Positions 24,265 to 33,684 of a DNA stretch of 46,390 nt are shown piece after piece (within the stretch, counting starts at the first letter, position 1; each line of letters opens with the position of its first letter). This DNA is from Solitalea koreensis (GTDB taxonomy: Bacteria > Bacteroidota > Bacteroidia > Sphingobacteriales > Sphingobacteriaceae), in assembly GCF_900182575.1 (NCBI RefSeq), contig NZ_FXSZ01000013.1, positions 1 through 46,390 on the forward strand, given 5' to 3'. The position numbers and the translations under genes are program-made. The notes under the pieces were generated by a model. It was not told where the DNA came from. It searched no databases and saw only the letters and a list, made by a program, of their open reading frames with translations.

Positions 24265-26634
24265 ATGTTTGTAATAAAACGCGACGGAAGAACAGAATCG
24301 GTGAAATTTGATAAAATCACCGCCAGAATAGAAAAAATGAGCTATGGATTGGATCCTAATCACGTGGACCCGATCGACGTAGCTAAAAAGGTAATTGAAG
24401 GTTTATACGATGGTGTAACTACTTCAGAGCTGGACAATCTAGCAGCAGAAACAGCGGCATCATTAACTGTAAAACATATTGACTATGCTTTATTAGCATC
24501 GCGCATTGCTGTTTCCAACCTACACAAGAACACCGAAAAGTCATTCTCTAAAACAATGGAGAAGCTTTACAACTACGTAGACCCGAAAACAGGTTTAAAT
24601 GCGCAGTTACTTGCAGATGATATTATTGAGATCATCCGCAAAAACGCCGACATTCTTGATTCAAGCATTATTTACGATCGTGATTTTGGATTCGATTACT
24701 TCGGGTTCAAAACTTTAGAACGTTCGTACCTGCTTAAATTGAATGGTAGTGTTGCAGAACGTCCGCAACATATGTATATGCGTGTAGCCGTTGGTATCCA
24801 CAAAGAGGATATTGACTCAGTCATCAAAACCTATAATTTGATGTCAGAAAAATGGTTTACACATGCTACTCCTACTCTATTCAACTCAGGTACGCCCAAA
24901 GCCCAAATGTCATCGTGCTTCTTGTTAACCATGAAAGATGACAGCATTGAAGGTATTTATGATACCTTGAAACAAACTGCAAAAATCTCTCAATCTGCAG
25001 GTGGAATTGGTTTGAGCATTCACAATATCCGTGCTACAGGCTCATATATCAGTGGAACAAATGGTACATCCAATGGTATTGTTCCAATGTTGCGCGTATT
25101 CAATGACACGGCTCGTTATGTTGATCAAGGAGGAGGAAAGCGTAAAGGTGCTTTTGCTATTTATTTAGAGCCTTGGCATGCAGATATCTTTGATTTCCTT
25201 GACCTGCGTAAAAATCATGGTAAAGAAGAAAACCGTGCGCGTGACTTATTCTATGCATTATGGATTCCTGATTTATTCATGAAACGTGTGGAAGCAAATG
25301 GAGACTGGAGTTTATTCTGCCCTCATGAAGCACCTGGATTATACGACACTTATGGCGACGAATTTGAAGCTCTGTTTGAAAAATATGAAAAAGAAGGACG
25401 AGCTCGTAAAACAGTAAAAGCTCAGGAACTTTGGTTTGCTATTATGGATGCGCAAATCGAAACAGGTACTCCTTACATGCTTTACAAAGATGCGGCCAAC
25501 AAGAAATCGAATCAGAAAAATTTAGGCACAATCAAATCGTCGAACTTGTGTACCGAAATCATGGAGTACACTTCAGAAGACGAAGTTGCGGTATGTAACC
25601 TGGCATCAATATCTCTACCTAAATTTGTAATTAATGGCGCTTTTGATCATCAAAAATTATACGAGGTAACCTATCAAGCCGCCTTGAATTTGAATAAGAT
25701 CATCGACAATAACTATTACCCGGTAGAAGAAGCAAGAAACTCAAACCTGCGTCACCGCCCAATTGGCTTGGGTATTCAAGGTTTGGCAGACGTATTTATT
25801 ATGTTACGCCATCCATTTGAATCGGCAGAAGCTCAACAACTAAATCGCGAAATTGCTGAAACCATTTATTTTGCTGCTTTGACAGCATCAAAAGATTTAG
25901 CTAAAGTTGAAGGGTCTTATCCTACGTATGCTGGCTCACCGGTATCACAAGGTATTCTTCAATACGATATGTGGAACGTGACTCCAACCAACCGTTGGGA
26001 TTTTGACACGCTTAAAGCAGAAATTAAACAATTTGGCGTGCGTAACTCCTTATTGGTTGCTCCAATGCCAACTGCTTCTACTTCACAAATTTTTGGTAAT
26101 AATGAATGCTTTGAACCATATACTTCAAACATTTATGTACGTCGTGTACTTTCAGGTGAGTTCATTGTTGTAAACAAACACCTCTTGAAAGACCTTGTTT
26201 CGCTTGGTTTGTGGAACAATAACATGAAGAATAAAATTGTTGAAGCCAATGGTTCTATTCAAAACATTCCTGAAATTCCAGCCGATATTAAAGAGATTTA
26301 CAAAACAGTTTGGGAAATTAAACAACGCACACTTATTGATATGGCTGCTGATCGTGGCGCTTACACTTGTCAAAGTCAGTCATTAAATATGTTCATTCAA
26401 AGCCCTAACAATGCTAAACTAACTTCGATGCACTTCTACGCATGGAAGAAAGGCTTAAAAACTGGCATGTATTATTTACGTACTCAGGCAGCCAATCAAG
26501 CGGTTCAATTCACTGTTGAAAAGCAAGCTGAAAAGCAATTGGATCCAGTACTTCAACAAGGTGGACAAGCTGAAGAAGAAATCAGCGGACCAGTTTGTAC
26601 CATGGAAGAAGGTTGCGTTACTTGTTCAGCATAG
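24265..26634 (+). CDS. nrdA: Ribonucleoside-diphosphate reductase alpha subunit (class Ia)
   Basis: The 789-residue catalytic subunit that reduces ribonucleoside diphosphates. An N-terminal ATP-cone (about 1-95, starting FVIKRDGRTESVKFDKI) gives activity control by dATP. The active site shows Cys218 (SSCFLL) and Cys444 (VCNLAS) as the redox pair, Cys429 as the thiyl cysteine with Asn427 and Glu431 (SNLCTEIMEY), and the paired tyrosines in GMYYLRTQAANQ for radical transfer. The tail carries cysteines in CTMEEGCVTCSA for re-reduction by thioredoxin or glutaredoxin. Closed by a strong terminator. Confidence 0.98.
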   Translation: MFVIKRDGRTESVKFDKITARIEKMSYGLDPNHVDPIDVAKKVIEGLYDGVTTSELDNLAAETAASLTVKHIDYALLASRIAVSNLHKNTEKSFSKTMEKLYNYVDPKTGLNAQLLADDIIEIIRKNADILDSSIIYDRDFGFDYFGFKTLERSYLLKLNGSVAERPQHMYMRVAVGIHKEDIDSVIKTYNLMSEKWFTHATPTLFNSGTPKAQMSSCFLLTMKDDSIEGIYDTLKQTAKISQSAGGIGLSIHNIRATGSYISGTNGTSNGIVPMLRVFNDTARYVDQGGGKRKGAFAIYLEPWHADIFDFLDLRKNHGKEENRARDLFYALWIPDLFMKRVEANGDWSLFCPHEAPGLYDTYGDEFEALFEKYEKEGRARKTVKAQELWFAIMDAQIETGTPYMLYKDAANKKSNQKNLGTIKSSNLCTEIMEYTSEDEVAVCNLASISLPKFVINGAFDHQKLYEVTYQAALNLNKIIDNNYYPVEEARNSNLRHRPIGLGIQGLADVFIMLRHPFESAEAQQLNREIAETIYFAALTASKDLAKVEGSYPTYAGSPVSQGILQYDMWNVTPTNRWDFDTLKAEIKQFGVRNSLLVAPMPTASTSQIFGNNECFEPYTSNIYVRRVLSGEFIVVNKHLLKDLVSLGLWNNNMKNKIVEANGSIQNIPEIPADIKEIYKTVWEIKQRTLIDMAADRGAYTCQSQSLNMFIQSPNNAKLTSMHFYAWKKGLKTGMYYLRTQAANQAVQFTVEKQAEKQLDPVLQQGGQAEEEISGPVCTMEEGCVTCSA

Positions 26635-26653
26635 GTATTTATAAACCCAAACG

Positions 26654-26693
26654 AAAAACAGCTCTGATGATGAAAATTATCAGAGCTGTTTTT
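26654..26693 (+). terminator. nrdBA terminator
   Basis: AAAAACAGCTCTGAT (26654-26668) pairs perfectly with ATCAGAGCTGTTTTT (26679-26693), followed by a further T. It lies 20 bp after the nrdA stop. Confidence 0.92.
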
Positions 26694-26780
26694 TGGGATA
26701 CTGTCGGGTACTCCAAGCTCTCTTATCAGAGGGTGAAAAGGTAAAAATTCGTAAACTCCTTTTTTTCTAATTTAGAAATC

Positions 26781-28253
26781 TTATAATTCTTTCCGCAACC
26801 TGGCTACCGGGATATTCATTTGTTCGCGGTATTTAGCAACCGTTCTTCGAGCAATATTATAGCCTTTATCTTTAAGGATTTCGGCTAATTTTTCATCCGC
26901 TAAAGGCCTGTGTTTATCTTCCTTGCCAATGCAATCTTCCAAAATCTTTTTAACCTCTCGATTTGAAACTTCTTCACCACTTTCAGTTTGAATAGCTTCT
27001 GAAAAGAACGATTTTAAAAGGAAGGTTCCAAATTCAGTTTGAACGTATTTGCTATTTGCCACACGGGAAACTGTTGAAATATCCATTCCAATCTGATCTG
27101 CGATATCTTTTAGGATCATTGGACGCAACTTGCGTTCATCACCTTCCAAAAAATAATCGTATTGATAATGCATTATAGCATTCATGGTTTTAATAAGTGT
27201 TTGCTGACGCTGTTTAATGGCATCAATAAACCATTTGGCCGAATCGAGCTTTTGCTTCACAAACTGAACGGCTTCCTTAAGTTTCTTGTCTTTACTTGAT
27301 TGTTTATCGTATGTATCAAACATCTCCCTATAATCACGGCTTATTTTAAGCTCAGGAGCATTTTTTGAATTCAATGTAAGCACAAGCACCCCATCATTAT
27401 TTCTGATGGCAAAATCAGGAATAATCTGCATTTGTTTTGAATTCCCATCAGCACTTGAGTCACCCGGTTTAGGATTCAGTTTTAAAATTTCATTTACTGC
27501 ATCCTTCAACCTTTCAGCTGAAATATTGAGTATTCTCTCTAACTTATCGTAATGCTTCTTGGTAAACTCATCTAAATGATGTTCTACAATTTCAATAGCT
27601 AGTTTGATGGTCGGATTCTCTACATCTTTTTTTCGAAGTTGAATAAGCAGGCATTCTTGAAGATCACGTGCACCAATACCTGCAGGATCTAAACTTTGAA
27701 TCAATTTCAGCATGCGCTCTAACTCTTCTTCGGTTGCATCGATGTTTTGTGCAAAAGCTAAATCGTCAGACAATGAAATTAAAGAGCGACGTAAATATCC
27801 GTCATCATCAAGACTACCTATGATTTGTTGAGCAATTAGAAAATCTTTATCATCAAGTGCAATTAAATTTAGTTGAAACTGTAATGTTTCATAAAATGAG
27901 CTCGATTGTGCATAGGGTAATTCCTTTTTCTCCTCTTCATCGTCACTATCGTACGCCATGCTGGTTGCATAGTCCTTCTCACTGTCATCTTGTAAATAAT
28001 CTTCTATACTAAACTCATCACTATTATCTGTTAATTCCTCTTTGTAATCTTCCTTTTCTTCATCTTCAAAAGAATATTCTTCCTTCTCTTCATGCTGAAT
28101 AAGGCTGATGTCTTCCAATGCAGGATTCTCTTCCAACTCTTCTTTTATCCTAGCATCAAGCATTACCGTAGATACCTGCAGTAATTTGATGAACTGCAAC
28201 TGTTGAGGTGAAAGTTTCTGTAGTAACCTTTGTTGTAAATTCTGCTTTAACAT
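26781..28253 (-). CDS. rpoN: RNA polymerase sigma-54 factor
   Basis: A 490-residue alternative sigma factor that recognises -24/-12 promoters and needs AAA+ activators. Region I is the Gln/Leu-rich N terminus (LQQRLLQKLSPQQLQFIKLLQ), then an acidic region II (about 45-115), the core-binding domain, a helix-turn-helix (DISTVSRVANSKYVQTEFGTF) and the RpoN box near the end (RRTVAKYRE). Length is normal. No activator gene with a sigma-54 interaction domain was seen in the window. It appears to be transcribed alone. Confidence 0.97.
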   Translation of the reverse strand: MLKQNLQQRLLQKLSPQQLQFIKLLQVSTVMLDARIKEELEENPALEDISLIQHEEKEEYSFEDEEKEDYKEELTDNSDEFSIEDYLQDDSEKDYATSMAYDSDDEEEKKELPYAQSSSFYETLQFQLNLIALDDKDFLIAQQIIGSLDDDGYLRRSLISLSDDLAFAQNIDATEEELERMLKLIQSLDPAGIGARDLQECLLIQLRKKDVENPTIKLAIEIVEHHLDEFTKKHYDKLERILNISAERLKDAVNEILKLNPKPGDSSADGNSKQMQIIPDFAIRNNDGVLVLTLNSKNAPELKISRDYREMFDTYDKQSSKDKKLKEAVQFVKQKLDSAKWFIDAIKQRQQTLIKTMNAIMHYQYDYFLEGDERKLRPMILKDIADQIGMDISTVSRVANSKYVQTEFGTFLLKSFFSEAIQTESGEEVSNREVKKILEDCIGKEDKHRPLADEKLAEILKDKGYNIARRTVAKYREQMNIPVARLRKEL

Positions 28254-28510
28254 AGTTGAAGGTTAAAATGACAAATCTATATCGAAAAAACGGAAAATTA
28301 ACGACATTTCCTTCTATTGTGTCGCTATTTTTTTATTGTTTAAATCAAATTGATGGCATTTGGATTAATTCATTTAACATTTATTATTCTATAACAAACG
28401 CCTAATTCCCATAATTAATATCATCATTTTTTTGTTTATTCAGTTACGAAACCATAATTTAAAGAAAAAAATATTAATTAACTATTTGTTAAACATTTAC
28501 TTTCAAAAAC

Positions 28511-28909
28511 ATGAGCCTTATTAAGGAATTTAAAGAATTTGCCATGAAAGGCAATGTGATTGATCTAGCAATAGGAGTGGTAATCGGTGGTGCCTTTGGG
28601 AAAGTCGTTACATCTTTGGTTGATGATATTATAATGCCTCCAATAGGTTATTTAATAAACGGTATTGATTTTAAAGACATCAAAGTGCATTTAAAAGATG
28701 CAGTTGTTGATGCTTCCGGCAAAATAACCTCATCTGAGATTACTATTAATTTTGGGAATTTTCTACAAGTGATTTTACAGTTTCTTATTATTGCCTTTGC
28801 TATTTTCTTAACTATTAAAGGCATTAATAAAATAAGAAAAAATGAACAGCCTAAAGCCTCCTCAGAAGCGTTATTAACTGAAATTCGTGACTTACTGAAA
28901 AAGCAATAG
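28511..28909 (+). CDS. mscL: Large-conductance mechanosensitive channel
   Basis: A 132-residue inner-membrane channel that opens on osmotic downshock to release solutes. The short N-terminal helix (MSLIKEFKEFAMKGNVIDLAIG) and TM1 with GVVIGGAFGKVVTSLVDD are typical, followed by a periplasmic loop of about 35 residues, TM2 (about 78-100) and a cytoplasmic helix. Standalone gene, with a terminator about 15 bp after the stop. The 257-bp region before it is AT-rich and shows no clear consensus box. Confidence 0.96.
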   Translation: MSLIKEFKEFAMKGNVIDLAIGVVIGGAFGKVVTSLVDDIIMPPIGYLINGIDFKDIKVHLKDAVVDASGKITSSEITINFGNFLQVILQFLIIAFAIFLTIKGINKIRKNEQPKASSEALLTEIRDLLKKQ

Positions 28910-28922
28910 CTGTTTCATTTGT

Positions 28923-28948
28923 AAAATACCTTTCCGAAAAGGTGTTTT
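28923..28948 (+). terminator. mscL terminator
   Basis: An 11-bp stem (28923-28933 with 28938-28948, one wobble) with a CCGA loop, followed by more T residues. Confidence 0.85.
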
Positions 28949-28985
28949 TTTATTGGAAGATAAATGCATTCCTCAAGTTTTCGTT

Positions 28986-28993
28986 TATTTTTG
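28986..28993 (+). promoter_or_regulatory. Promoter -7 box before the DUF3078 gene
   Basis: TATTTTTG matches TAnnTTTG and ends 6 bp before the ATG at 29000. This favours that start over the upstream ATG at 28964, which lies before the box. Confidence 0.45.
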
Positions 28994-28999
28994 CGGCCA

Positions 29000-29926
29000 A
29001 TGAGGTCTTTTTTTACCATAGTAACTTTCTTTCTTTTTTACACTACTGCTTTTGCACAAAAAAAAGATAGTATAAAAGTTTGGACGATTGGAGGGTCAAA
29101 CAGCTTCCTGTTCAGTCAAGCTAGTTTCAGTAATTGGAAGGCAGGAGGTCAGAGCTCATTAAATTTCCTTACCGGATTTTCGGGTCATGCAAATCGGCAC
29201 AAGCCCAAAAATGATTGGGAAAACACAGTACAAGCAGCCATTGGCACACAGTGGCTTGAAGATGAAACCTTACGCAAAACTGACGATCGGTTTGAAATAG
29301 TATCCAAATACGGCATCCGGGCATCAGACAAATTATATACATCTTTTCAGCTTAATTTAAGAAGTCAATTTGTCCAAGGTTTTCAATATTCAGGTGACAA
29401 AAAAACCAAAGCTTCAAACTTCTTTGCTCCCGCTTATCTAACGTTGTCATCCGGTATGGATTATAGGCCCTTTACCGGCATGTCCTTACTAATCTCTCCG
29501 TTTTCTACCCGTGCCACCATGGTACTTGATCAAGACCTAGCCAATTTGGGAGCCTACGGTGTTAAGGCTGCAATAAAAGACGCTGATGGAAGTATAGTTG
29601 TACCTGGACAACGTTTCCGTCAACAAATTGGTATGGGTGGAACTATCCGTTTTGATGGCAAATTAATGCAGAATGTAAAGTTAACAACCAAGCTTGACCT
29701 TTTTGCGCAATACGACTATTTAGATGTATTTGATGTAAACTGGGATTGCTTATTTGATTTTAAGATTAATCGTTATCTAACAGCCAATATTGGAACTTCC
29801 CTTATTTATGATGAAGATATTCTGATCAAGAAAACTCAAACAATTAATGGAAAACTAGTAGAAACCAACAAACCTCACGTACAATTTAAAGAGATTTTAA
29901 GTTTAGGCTTAAAATTTAACTATTAG
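29000..29926 (+). CDS. DUF3078 domain exported protein
   Basis: A 308-residue exported protein (signal peptide MRSFFTIVTFFLFYTTAFAQ) of a Bacteroidota-specific family, probably an outer-membrane beta barrel. The family hallmark SFSNWKAGGQSSLNF appears soon after the signal peptide, followed by alternating strands such as DRFEIVSKYGIR and LYTSFQLNLRSQF, ending in an aromatic residue (KFNY) as barrels often do. Its function is not established. An in-frame ATG at 28964 would add 12 residues ahead of the signal peptide; the promoter box at 28986 argues against it. It converges on the next gene with only 2 bp between stops. Confidence 0.82.
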   Translation: MRSFFTIVTFFLFYTTAFAQKKDSIKVWTIGGSNSFLFSQASFSNWKAGGQSSLNFLTGFSGHANRHKPKNDWENTVQAAIGTQWLEDETLRKTDDRFEIVSKYGIRASDKLYTSFQLNLRSQFVQGFQYSGDKKTKASNFFAPAYLTLSSGMDYRPFTGMSLLISPFSTRATMVLDQDLANLGAYGVKAAIKDADGSIVVPGQRFRQQIGMGGTIRFDGKLMQNVKLTTKLDLFAQYDYLDVFDVNWDCLFDFKINRYLTANIGTSLIYDEDILIKKTQTINGKLVETNKPHVQFKEILSLGLKFNY

Positions 29927-29928
29927 CG

Positions 29929-30810
29929 TCAATAACTACGAGCAATTTTGGGATCCGTAATAATGATATAATCTGCAAGATTGCTAAACTTTGAATAATC
30001 GGGGTGACCAAAGCTCTCATCAGAAAAACAACTTATGGTGAGCACTTTCAAACCTGACTTTTTTAAGCGCTCACAAATACCCAGATACTCATCGCTATGA
30101 AAACGACCATTTAACTGAAACACTTTCTTTCCGTTATTCTTGTTAAGAAAAGAAATAATAGAATGAGCCATTGAGGCATCCCATAAATTTTGGGATTGGT
30201 AGATTTGCATACCTGATACTATATGTCCTCCCATAGCCTTTAGAAAATTTTTATAATACTTACCAGAAAGAGTATCTATAGGTAAAGGAGCAATAAGAAA
30301 TTTAGCTTCTAAGCTCAAATTATCCAATGCGTTCAATCCTTCTTTACTTACCAAATTTATATAGCGCGCGGGTGCATTGGCAGCAATTACCGATAGATTG
30401 TTTGTTTTAGCAAATTCAACCAGAGGCCTGTAGTCTCTGTAATTACTCCACACCCGAGCATCTTTTAAGAAATTCTTTTCACTTATTAAACCTTTTAGAT
30501 ATTCATCAAGCACCAACTGAACATCTCGCTCAAACATCTCCATAGATAAAGCCATTGAGTTACCAAAGCGTTTATTTAGACTTTCAAATAATTGTTTTTC
30601 CAAATGATGGCCTATAGAATCATTGTGTTCCTCTCCAAACTCGATAACATTCACCTTTTCAGCAGAATCAACAATAGCACTCAAGGTTACCTCTTTACCT
30701 GCTCGAGTTGAGTAAATTTTAAAATGAACTATGGAACTATCCTGAGCAATCGTTAATATTGGCAGAAAATTAAGCAAGCAAATAAGGTATAAAACACTTA
30801 GTTTTTTCAT
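29929..30810 (-). CDS. ChaN-like haem-binding family protein
   Basis: A 293-residue exported protein with a signal peptide (about 1-22, ending TIAQ). It has the layout of the ChaN family (haem-binding uptake, Tiki superfamily): an early GEEHNDSIGHHLEKQL block with the typical Glu-His pair, SMEMFERD, QNLWDASMAHSI and NGRFHSDEYLGI near the end. Members bind haem or are thought to serve iron acquisition, but the biochemical role is not settled. No lipobox Cys follows the signal peptide. No haem receptor gene is adjacent. Confidence 0.85.
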   Translation of the reverse strand: MKKLSVLYLICLLNFLPILTIAQDSSIVHFKIYSTRAGKEVTLSAIVDSAEKVNVIEFGEEHNDSIGHHLEKQLFESLNKRFGNSMALSMEMFERDVQLVLDEYLKGLISEKNFLKDARVWSNYRDYRPLVEFAKTNNLSVIAANAPARYINLVSKEGLNALDNLSLEAKFLIAPLPIDTLSGKYYKNFLKAMGGHIVSGMQIYQSQNLWDASMAHSIISFLNKNNGKKVFQLNGRFHSDEYLGICERLKKSGLKVLTISCFSDESFGHPDYSKFSNLADYIIITDPKIARSY

Positions 30811-30872
30811 AATTCAAAATAGCTGAAATTGCTAATCCATGCAACATTTTAAAAAAATGAATCGCAATCATT

Positions 30873-30902
30873 TTGATTTAAAAGAAATCAACCCTATATT
30901 TG
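30873..30902 (+). promoter_or_regulatory. rpmH promoter
   Basis: A TTG at 30873-30875 (within TTTTG) and TATATTTG at 30895-30902 are 19 bp apart, matching the Bacteroidota -33/-7 layout and nearly identical to the rpsT promoter. Confidence 0.82.
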
Positions 30903-30949
30903 CAGCCCTAACAGAAAGATTGAATTAACCGCTATATAAGGCAAAGAGG

Positions 30950-31108
30950 ATGAAAAGAACATACCAACCATCACAGCGCAAAAGAAGAAATAAGCACGGC
31001 TTCCGTGAAAGAATGGAAAGCGCAAATGGCCGTAGAGTGTTGGCTGCACGCCGCGCTAAAGGCAGAAAAAAATTAACAGTTTCTAGTGAAAGAAAACACA
31101 AGGCTTAA
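30950..31108 (+). CDS. rpmH: 50S ribosomal protein L34
   Basis: A 52-residue, very basic protein of the large ribosomal subunit. The start MKRTYQPSQRKRRNKHGFR and the body RMESANGRRVLAARRAKGRKKL are diagnostic of L34. The gene is short, but the reading is unambiguous. It heads the classical rpmH-rnpA-yidD cluster and has a strong promoter 48 bp upstream. The ATG follows a purine-rich GGCAAAGAGG. Confidence 0.98.
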   Translation: MKRTYQPSQRKRRNKHGFRERMESANGRRVLAARRAKGRKKLTVSSERKHKA

Positions 31109-31186
31109 TTGATTTCGGCCCGTGGGGCTAGCAATACGTTAGCGTAATTGTTTTCGTATTGTAATTTTAACACGGATCGAATCTCG

Positions 31187-31579
31187 ATGAATACCTTTAA
31201 AAAAGAAGAACGTTTATGTAGTAAAAAACTCATTGAGGAGTTATTACATAATGGTTCTTCTTTTCTTTTATATCCTCTAAAGGTTGTTTGGTTAATCAAA
31301 CCTGCAAATGAACCTAATCCTTATCCCACTCAACTTGTCATCAGTGTTGCCAAAAAACGTTTTCGAAGAGCCAACAAACGCAACAAAGTAAAACGCTTGA
31401 TACGTGAATCTTATCGTATTAATAAAGAAGAGCATCTCTATAATTTTCTAAAAGAACAACAACTTACACTTCTGCTAATGTTTAGCTATGTTGGCAAGGA
31501 CATATTTACCTACTCCGATTTAGAAAAAAAAATTAAATTGTGCCTCCATCGCGTAGTTAAAGAAATTGAAAAGCGATAG
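31187..31579 (+). CDS. rnpA: Ribonuclease P protein component
   Basis: A 130-residue basic protein that binds RNase P RNA and helps cleave the 5' leader from pre-tRNA. The family motif is present as KKRFRRANKRNKVKRLIRESYR (shown here in two parts: KKRFRRANKRN and KVKRLIRESYR). The ATG at 31187 gives the standard N terminus MNTFKKEERLCSK; the in-frame upstream start at 31148 is unlikely. It lies 78 bp after rpmH and 2 bp before the yidD frame. Confidence 0.95.
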   Translation: MNTFKKEERLCSKKLIEELLHNGSSFLLYPLKVVWLIKPANEPNPYPTQLVISVAKKRFRRANKRNKVKRLIRESYRINKEEHLYNFLKEQQLTLLLMFSYVGKDIFTYSDLEKKIKLCLHRVVKEIEKR

Positions 31580-31581
31580 TT

Positions 31582-31812
31582 TTGTATGTGCTGAAAAAGA
31601 TTCTTACCCCTATTTTCGTTGGGCTTATTCGGTTTTATCAATATGTGATATCGCCATTATTAGGTCAAAACTGCAGATACTCTCCTACATGTTCGCAGTA
31701 TGGGGTTGAAGCAATCTTGAAATATGGACCTTTTAAAGGCGGGTGGTTAGCTTTAAAGCGCATTGCGCGTTGTAATCCCTGGGGTGGACATGGCCATGAC
31801 CCGGTACCATAA
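31582..31812 (+). CDS. yidD: Membrane protein insertion efficiency factor YidD
   Basis: A 76-residue inner-membrane-associated protein that supports YidC-dependent insertion. The family core is clear: IRFYQYVISPLLGQNCRYSPTCSQYG, here read as ISPLLGQNCRYSPTCSQYG, with conserved cysteines, then GGWLALKRIARCNPWGGHGHDPVP. There is no ATG start: the first candidates are TTG at 31582 and GTG at 31588. The gene directly after is a protease rather than yidC, which usually completes this cluster. Confidence 0.93.
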   Translation: MYVLKKILTPIFVGLIRFYQYVISPLLGQNCRYSPTCSQYGVEAILKYGPFKGGWLALKRIARCNPWGGHGHDPVP

Positions 31813-31888
31813 CAATCACTATAAATAGCTTGAACGCTATTCTTTTTTGTCGCTTTATTTGTTAAATTTAGAGTACACCCTTACTCAT

Positions 31889-33541
31889 ATGCTCAAATAT
31901 TATAAAAAAACGCTCATCATTGCGGTTATCTCGGCAGCACTCATTGGTACCGCCTTTATAGACGACATGTTCGAGATCTCAAAAAACCTCGACATTTTTT
32001 CTTCATTATACAGAGAAGTTAACACCAGCTATGTTGATGAGGTTGAACCTGCAAAACTCATGCGCACCGGTATAGATGCCATGCTTAAATCACTTGATCC
32101 TTATACTAATTACTACTCTGAATCGGAAATTGAAGACGTACGGTTCATGAGCACTGGACAGTATGGAGGGATTGGTGCTACTATTTTTCAAAAAAAGGGA
32201 GATATTGTAATCAATGAGCCCTATGAAGGTTCGCCAGCCCAATTAGCTGGATTAAGAGCCGGTGATATAATTACAGGTATTGAAGGCAGGCCTGTAAAAG
32301 GAAAATCAAGCGGTGATATTACTACGTTTTTAAAAGGACAACCCAATACTTCAGTAACGCTTATGATTAAACGACCTGGCGAAAACAAGGAAATGCAAAA
32401 AGTATTGACTCGTCAGGAAATCAAAATTAAAAATGTTCCCTATTACAGCATGTTAAGCGAGTCTGTGGGATATATAAAACTGAGTGGTTTCACTCAAAAT
32501 GCGGGCAACGAAGTAAAGGGAGCTCTTCTTGATCTTAAGAAAAACGCAGGATTGAAATCAGTAATCTTAGATCTTCGAAACAATCCAGGCGGTTTATTAC
32601 TGGAGGCTGTAAATGTTACAAATGTATTTGTTGATCGAGGGCAATTAATCGTAACAACAAAAGGAAAAATAGCTGACAACAACCGTTCATATAAAACCCT
32701 GAACTCACCAGTAGATTTAAACATACCTGTTGCCGTTATTACCAATAGCCAATCAGCTTCTGCTTCTGAAATTGTTTCAGGTGCGATTCAAGATCTTGAC
32801 CGTGGAGTTATCGTAGGACAGCGTACTTTTGGTAAAGGATTAGTGCAAAACACTCGTCCATTAGCATTCAATACTCAATTAAAGGTTACTGTGGCGAAAT
32901 ATTATGTCCCTAGCGGACGCTGCATTCAAGCCCTGGATTATTCTCATCGGAACCCGGATGGCAGTGTAGGCAAAGTTCCTGATTCATTAATTAAACCATA
33001 TCAGACCCGAAACGGTCGCAAAGTATTTGATGGCGGTGGAGTTTCTCCGGATTTTGAAACAGAGTCAAATTCATTAAGTAATATCACCTTAAGTTTATTG
33101 CAAAAAGGATTAATTTTCGATTATGCAACAGCGTATAGAAACAAGACTACTTCAATTGAAGCCCCAAAAATATTTAAACTTACAGATGCTGATTTTGATG
33201 ATTTTGTAAAATTCCTTTCAGATAAAGACTACGATTACGTAACTGCAAGTGAAAAAACGCTTGAAGATTATAAAGACGCGGCCATTAAAGAAAAATATTT
33301 CGAAGCAATAAGACCTGATTATGAGAAATTAAAAACAGCCTTGAAACACGACAAACAATCCGATTTACTTAAACACAAAGAAGAAATCGTCAAATATCTT
33401 GAACAAGAAATTGCCGGCAGGTATTACTACCAAAAAGGTAAAATTGAAGTATCTCTGAAAAAAGATATAGACGTTAAAAAAGCTATTGAAGTACTTAATA
33501 ATACACCTACATATTATTCAACATTAGCCACAAAAAATTAA
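31889..33541 (+). CDS. S41 family C-terminal processing peptidase (CtpA/Prc-like)
   Basis: A 550-residue periplasmic serine protease anchored by an N-terminal signal or membrane segment (about 8-25). A PDZ domain follows (about 95-175; GGIGATIF and GSPAQLAGLRAGDIITGIEG), then the S41 core with NPGG and the catalytic Ser291 in SQSASASE and Lys316 in GQRTFGKG, 25 residues apart as expected. The C-terminal 130 residues are mainly helical and charged. Members trim C-terminal tails or degrade exported proteins. I chose the ATG at 31889 rather than the TTG at 31847. Confidence 0.94.
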   Translation: MLKYYKKTLIIAVISAALIGTAFIDDMFEISKNLDIFSSLYREVNTSYVDEVEPAKLMRTGIDAMLKSLDPYTNYYSESEIEDVRFMSTGQYGGIGATIFQKKGDIVINEPYEGSPAQLAGLRAGDIITGIEGRPVKGKSSGDITTFLKGQPNTSVTLMIKRPGENKEMQKVLTRQEIKIKNVPYYSMLSESVGYIKLSGFTQNAGNEVKGALLDLKKNAGLKSVILDLRNNPGGLLLEAVNVTNVFVDRGQLIVTTKGKIADNNRSYKTLNSPVDLNIPVAVITNSQSASASEIVSGAIQDLDRGVIVGQRTFGKGLVQNTRPLAFNTQLKVTVAKYYVPSGRCIQALDYSHRNPDGSVGKVPDSLIKPYQTRNGRKVFDGGGVSPDFETESNSLSNITLSLLQKGLIFDYATAYRNKTTSIEAPKIFKLTDADFDDFVKFLSDKDYDYVTASEKTLEDYKDAAIKEKYFEAIRPDYEKLKTALKHDKQSDLLKHKEEIVKYLEQEIAGRYYYQKGKIEVSLKKDIDVKKAIEVLNNTPTYYSTLATKN

Positions 33542-33566
33542 CTCTACTTTTTTATATTTTAAATTG

Positions 33567-33590
33567 AAGCGGGTAACTCCCGCTTTTTTT
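33567..33590 (+). terminator. Terminator after the S41 protease gene
   Basis: AAGCGGG (33567-33573) pairs with CCCGCTT (33579-33585), with a TAACT loop and a seven-T run. Confidence 0.9.
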
Positions 33591-33633
33591 ATGACTGTTT
33601 TTTTTGAAATCATTCAAAAGTAATTTAACATGT

Positions 33634-33641
33634 TAACTTTG
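33634..33641 (+). promoter_or_regulatory. tsaB promoter -7 box (TAACTTTG)
   Basis: TAACTTTG fits TAnnTTTG and lies 43 bp before the tsaB ATG. No TTG at standard -33 spacing was found. Confidence 0.5.
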
Positions 33642-33684
33642 CGACAGAAATCAGCTTTTTGACTCTGCAAAGACTTAACAAATA

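Noticed and set aside
31109..31186. tRNA-like GATCGAATCTC upstream of rnpA
   Set aside because: The flanking sequence cannot be folded into a cloverleaf, and it sits in the rnpA leader.
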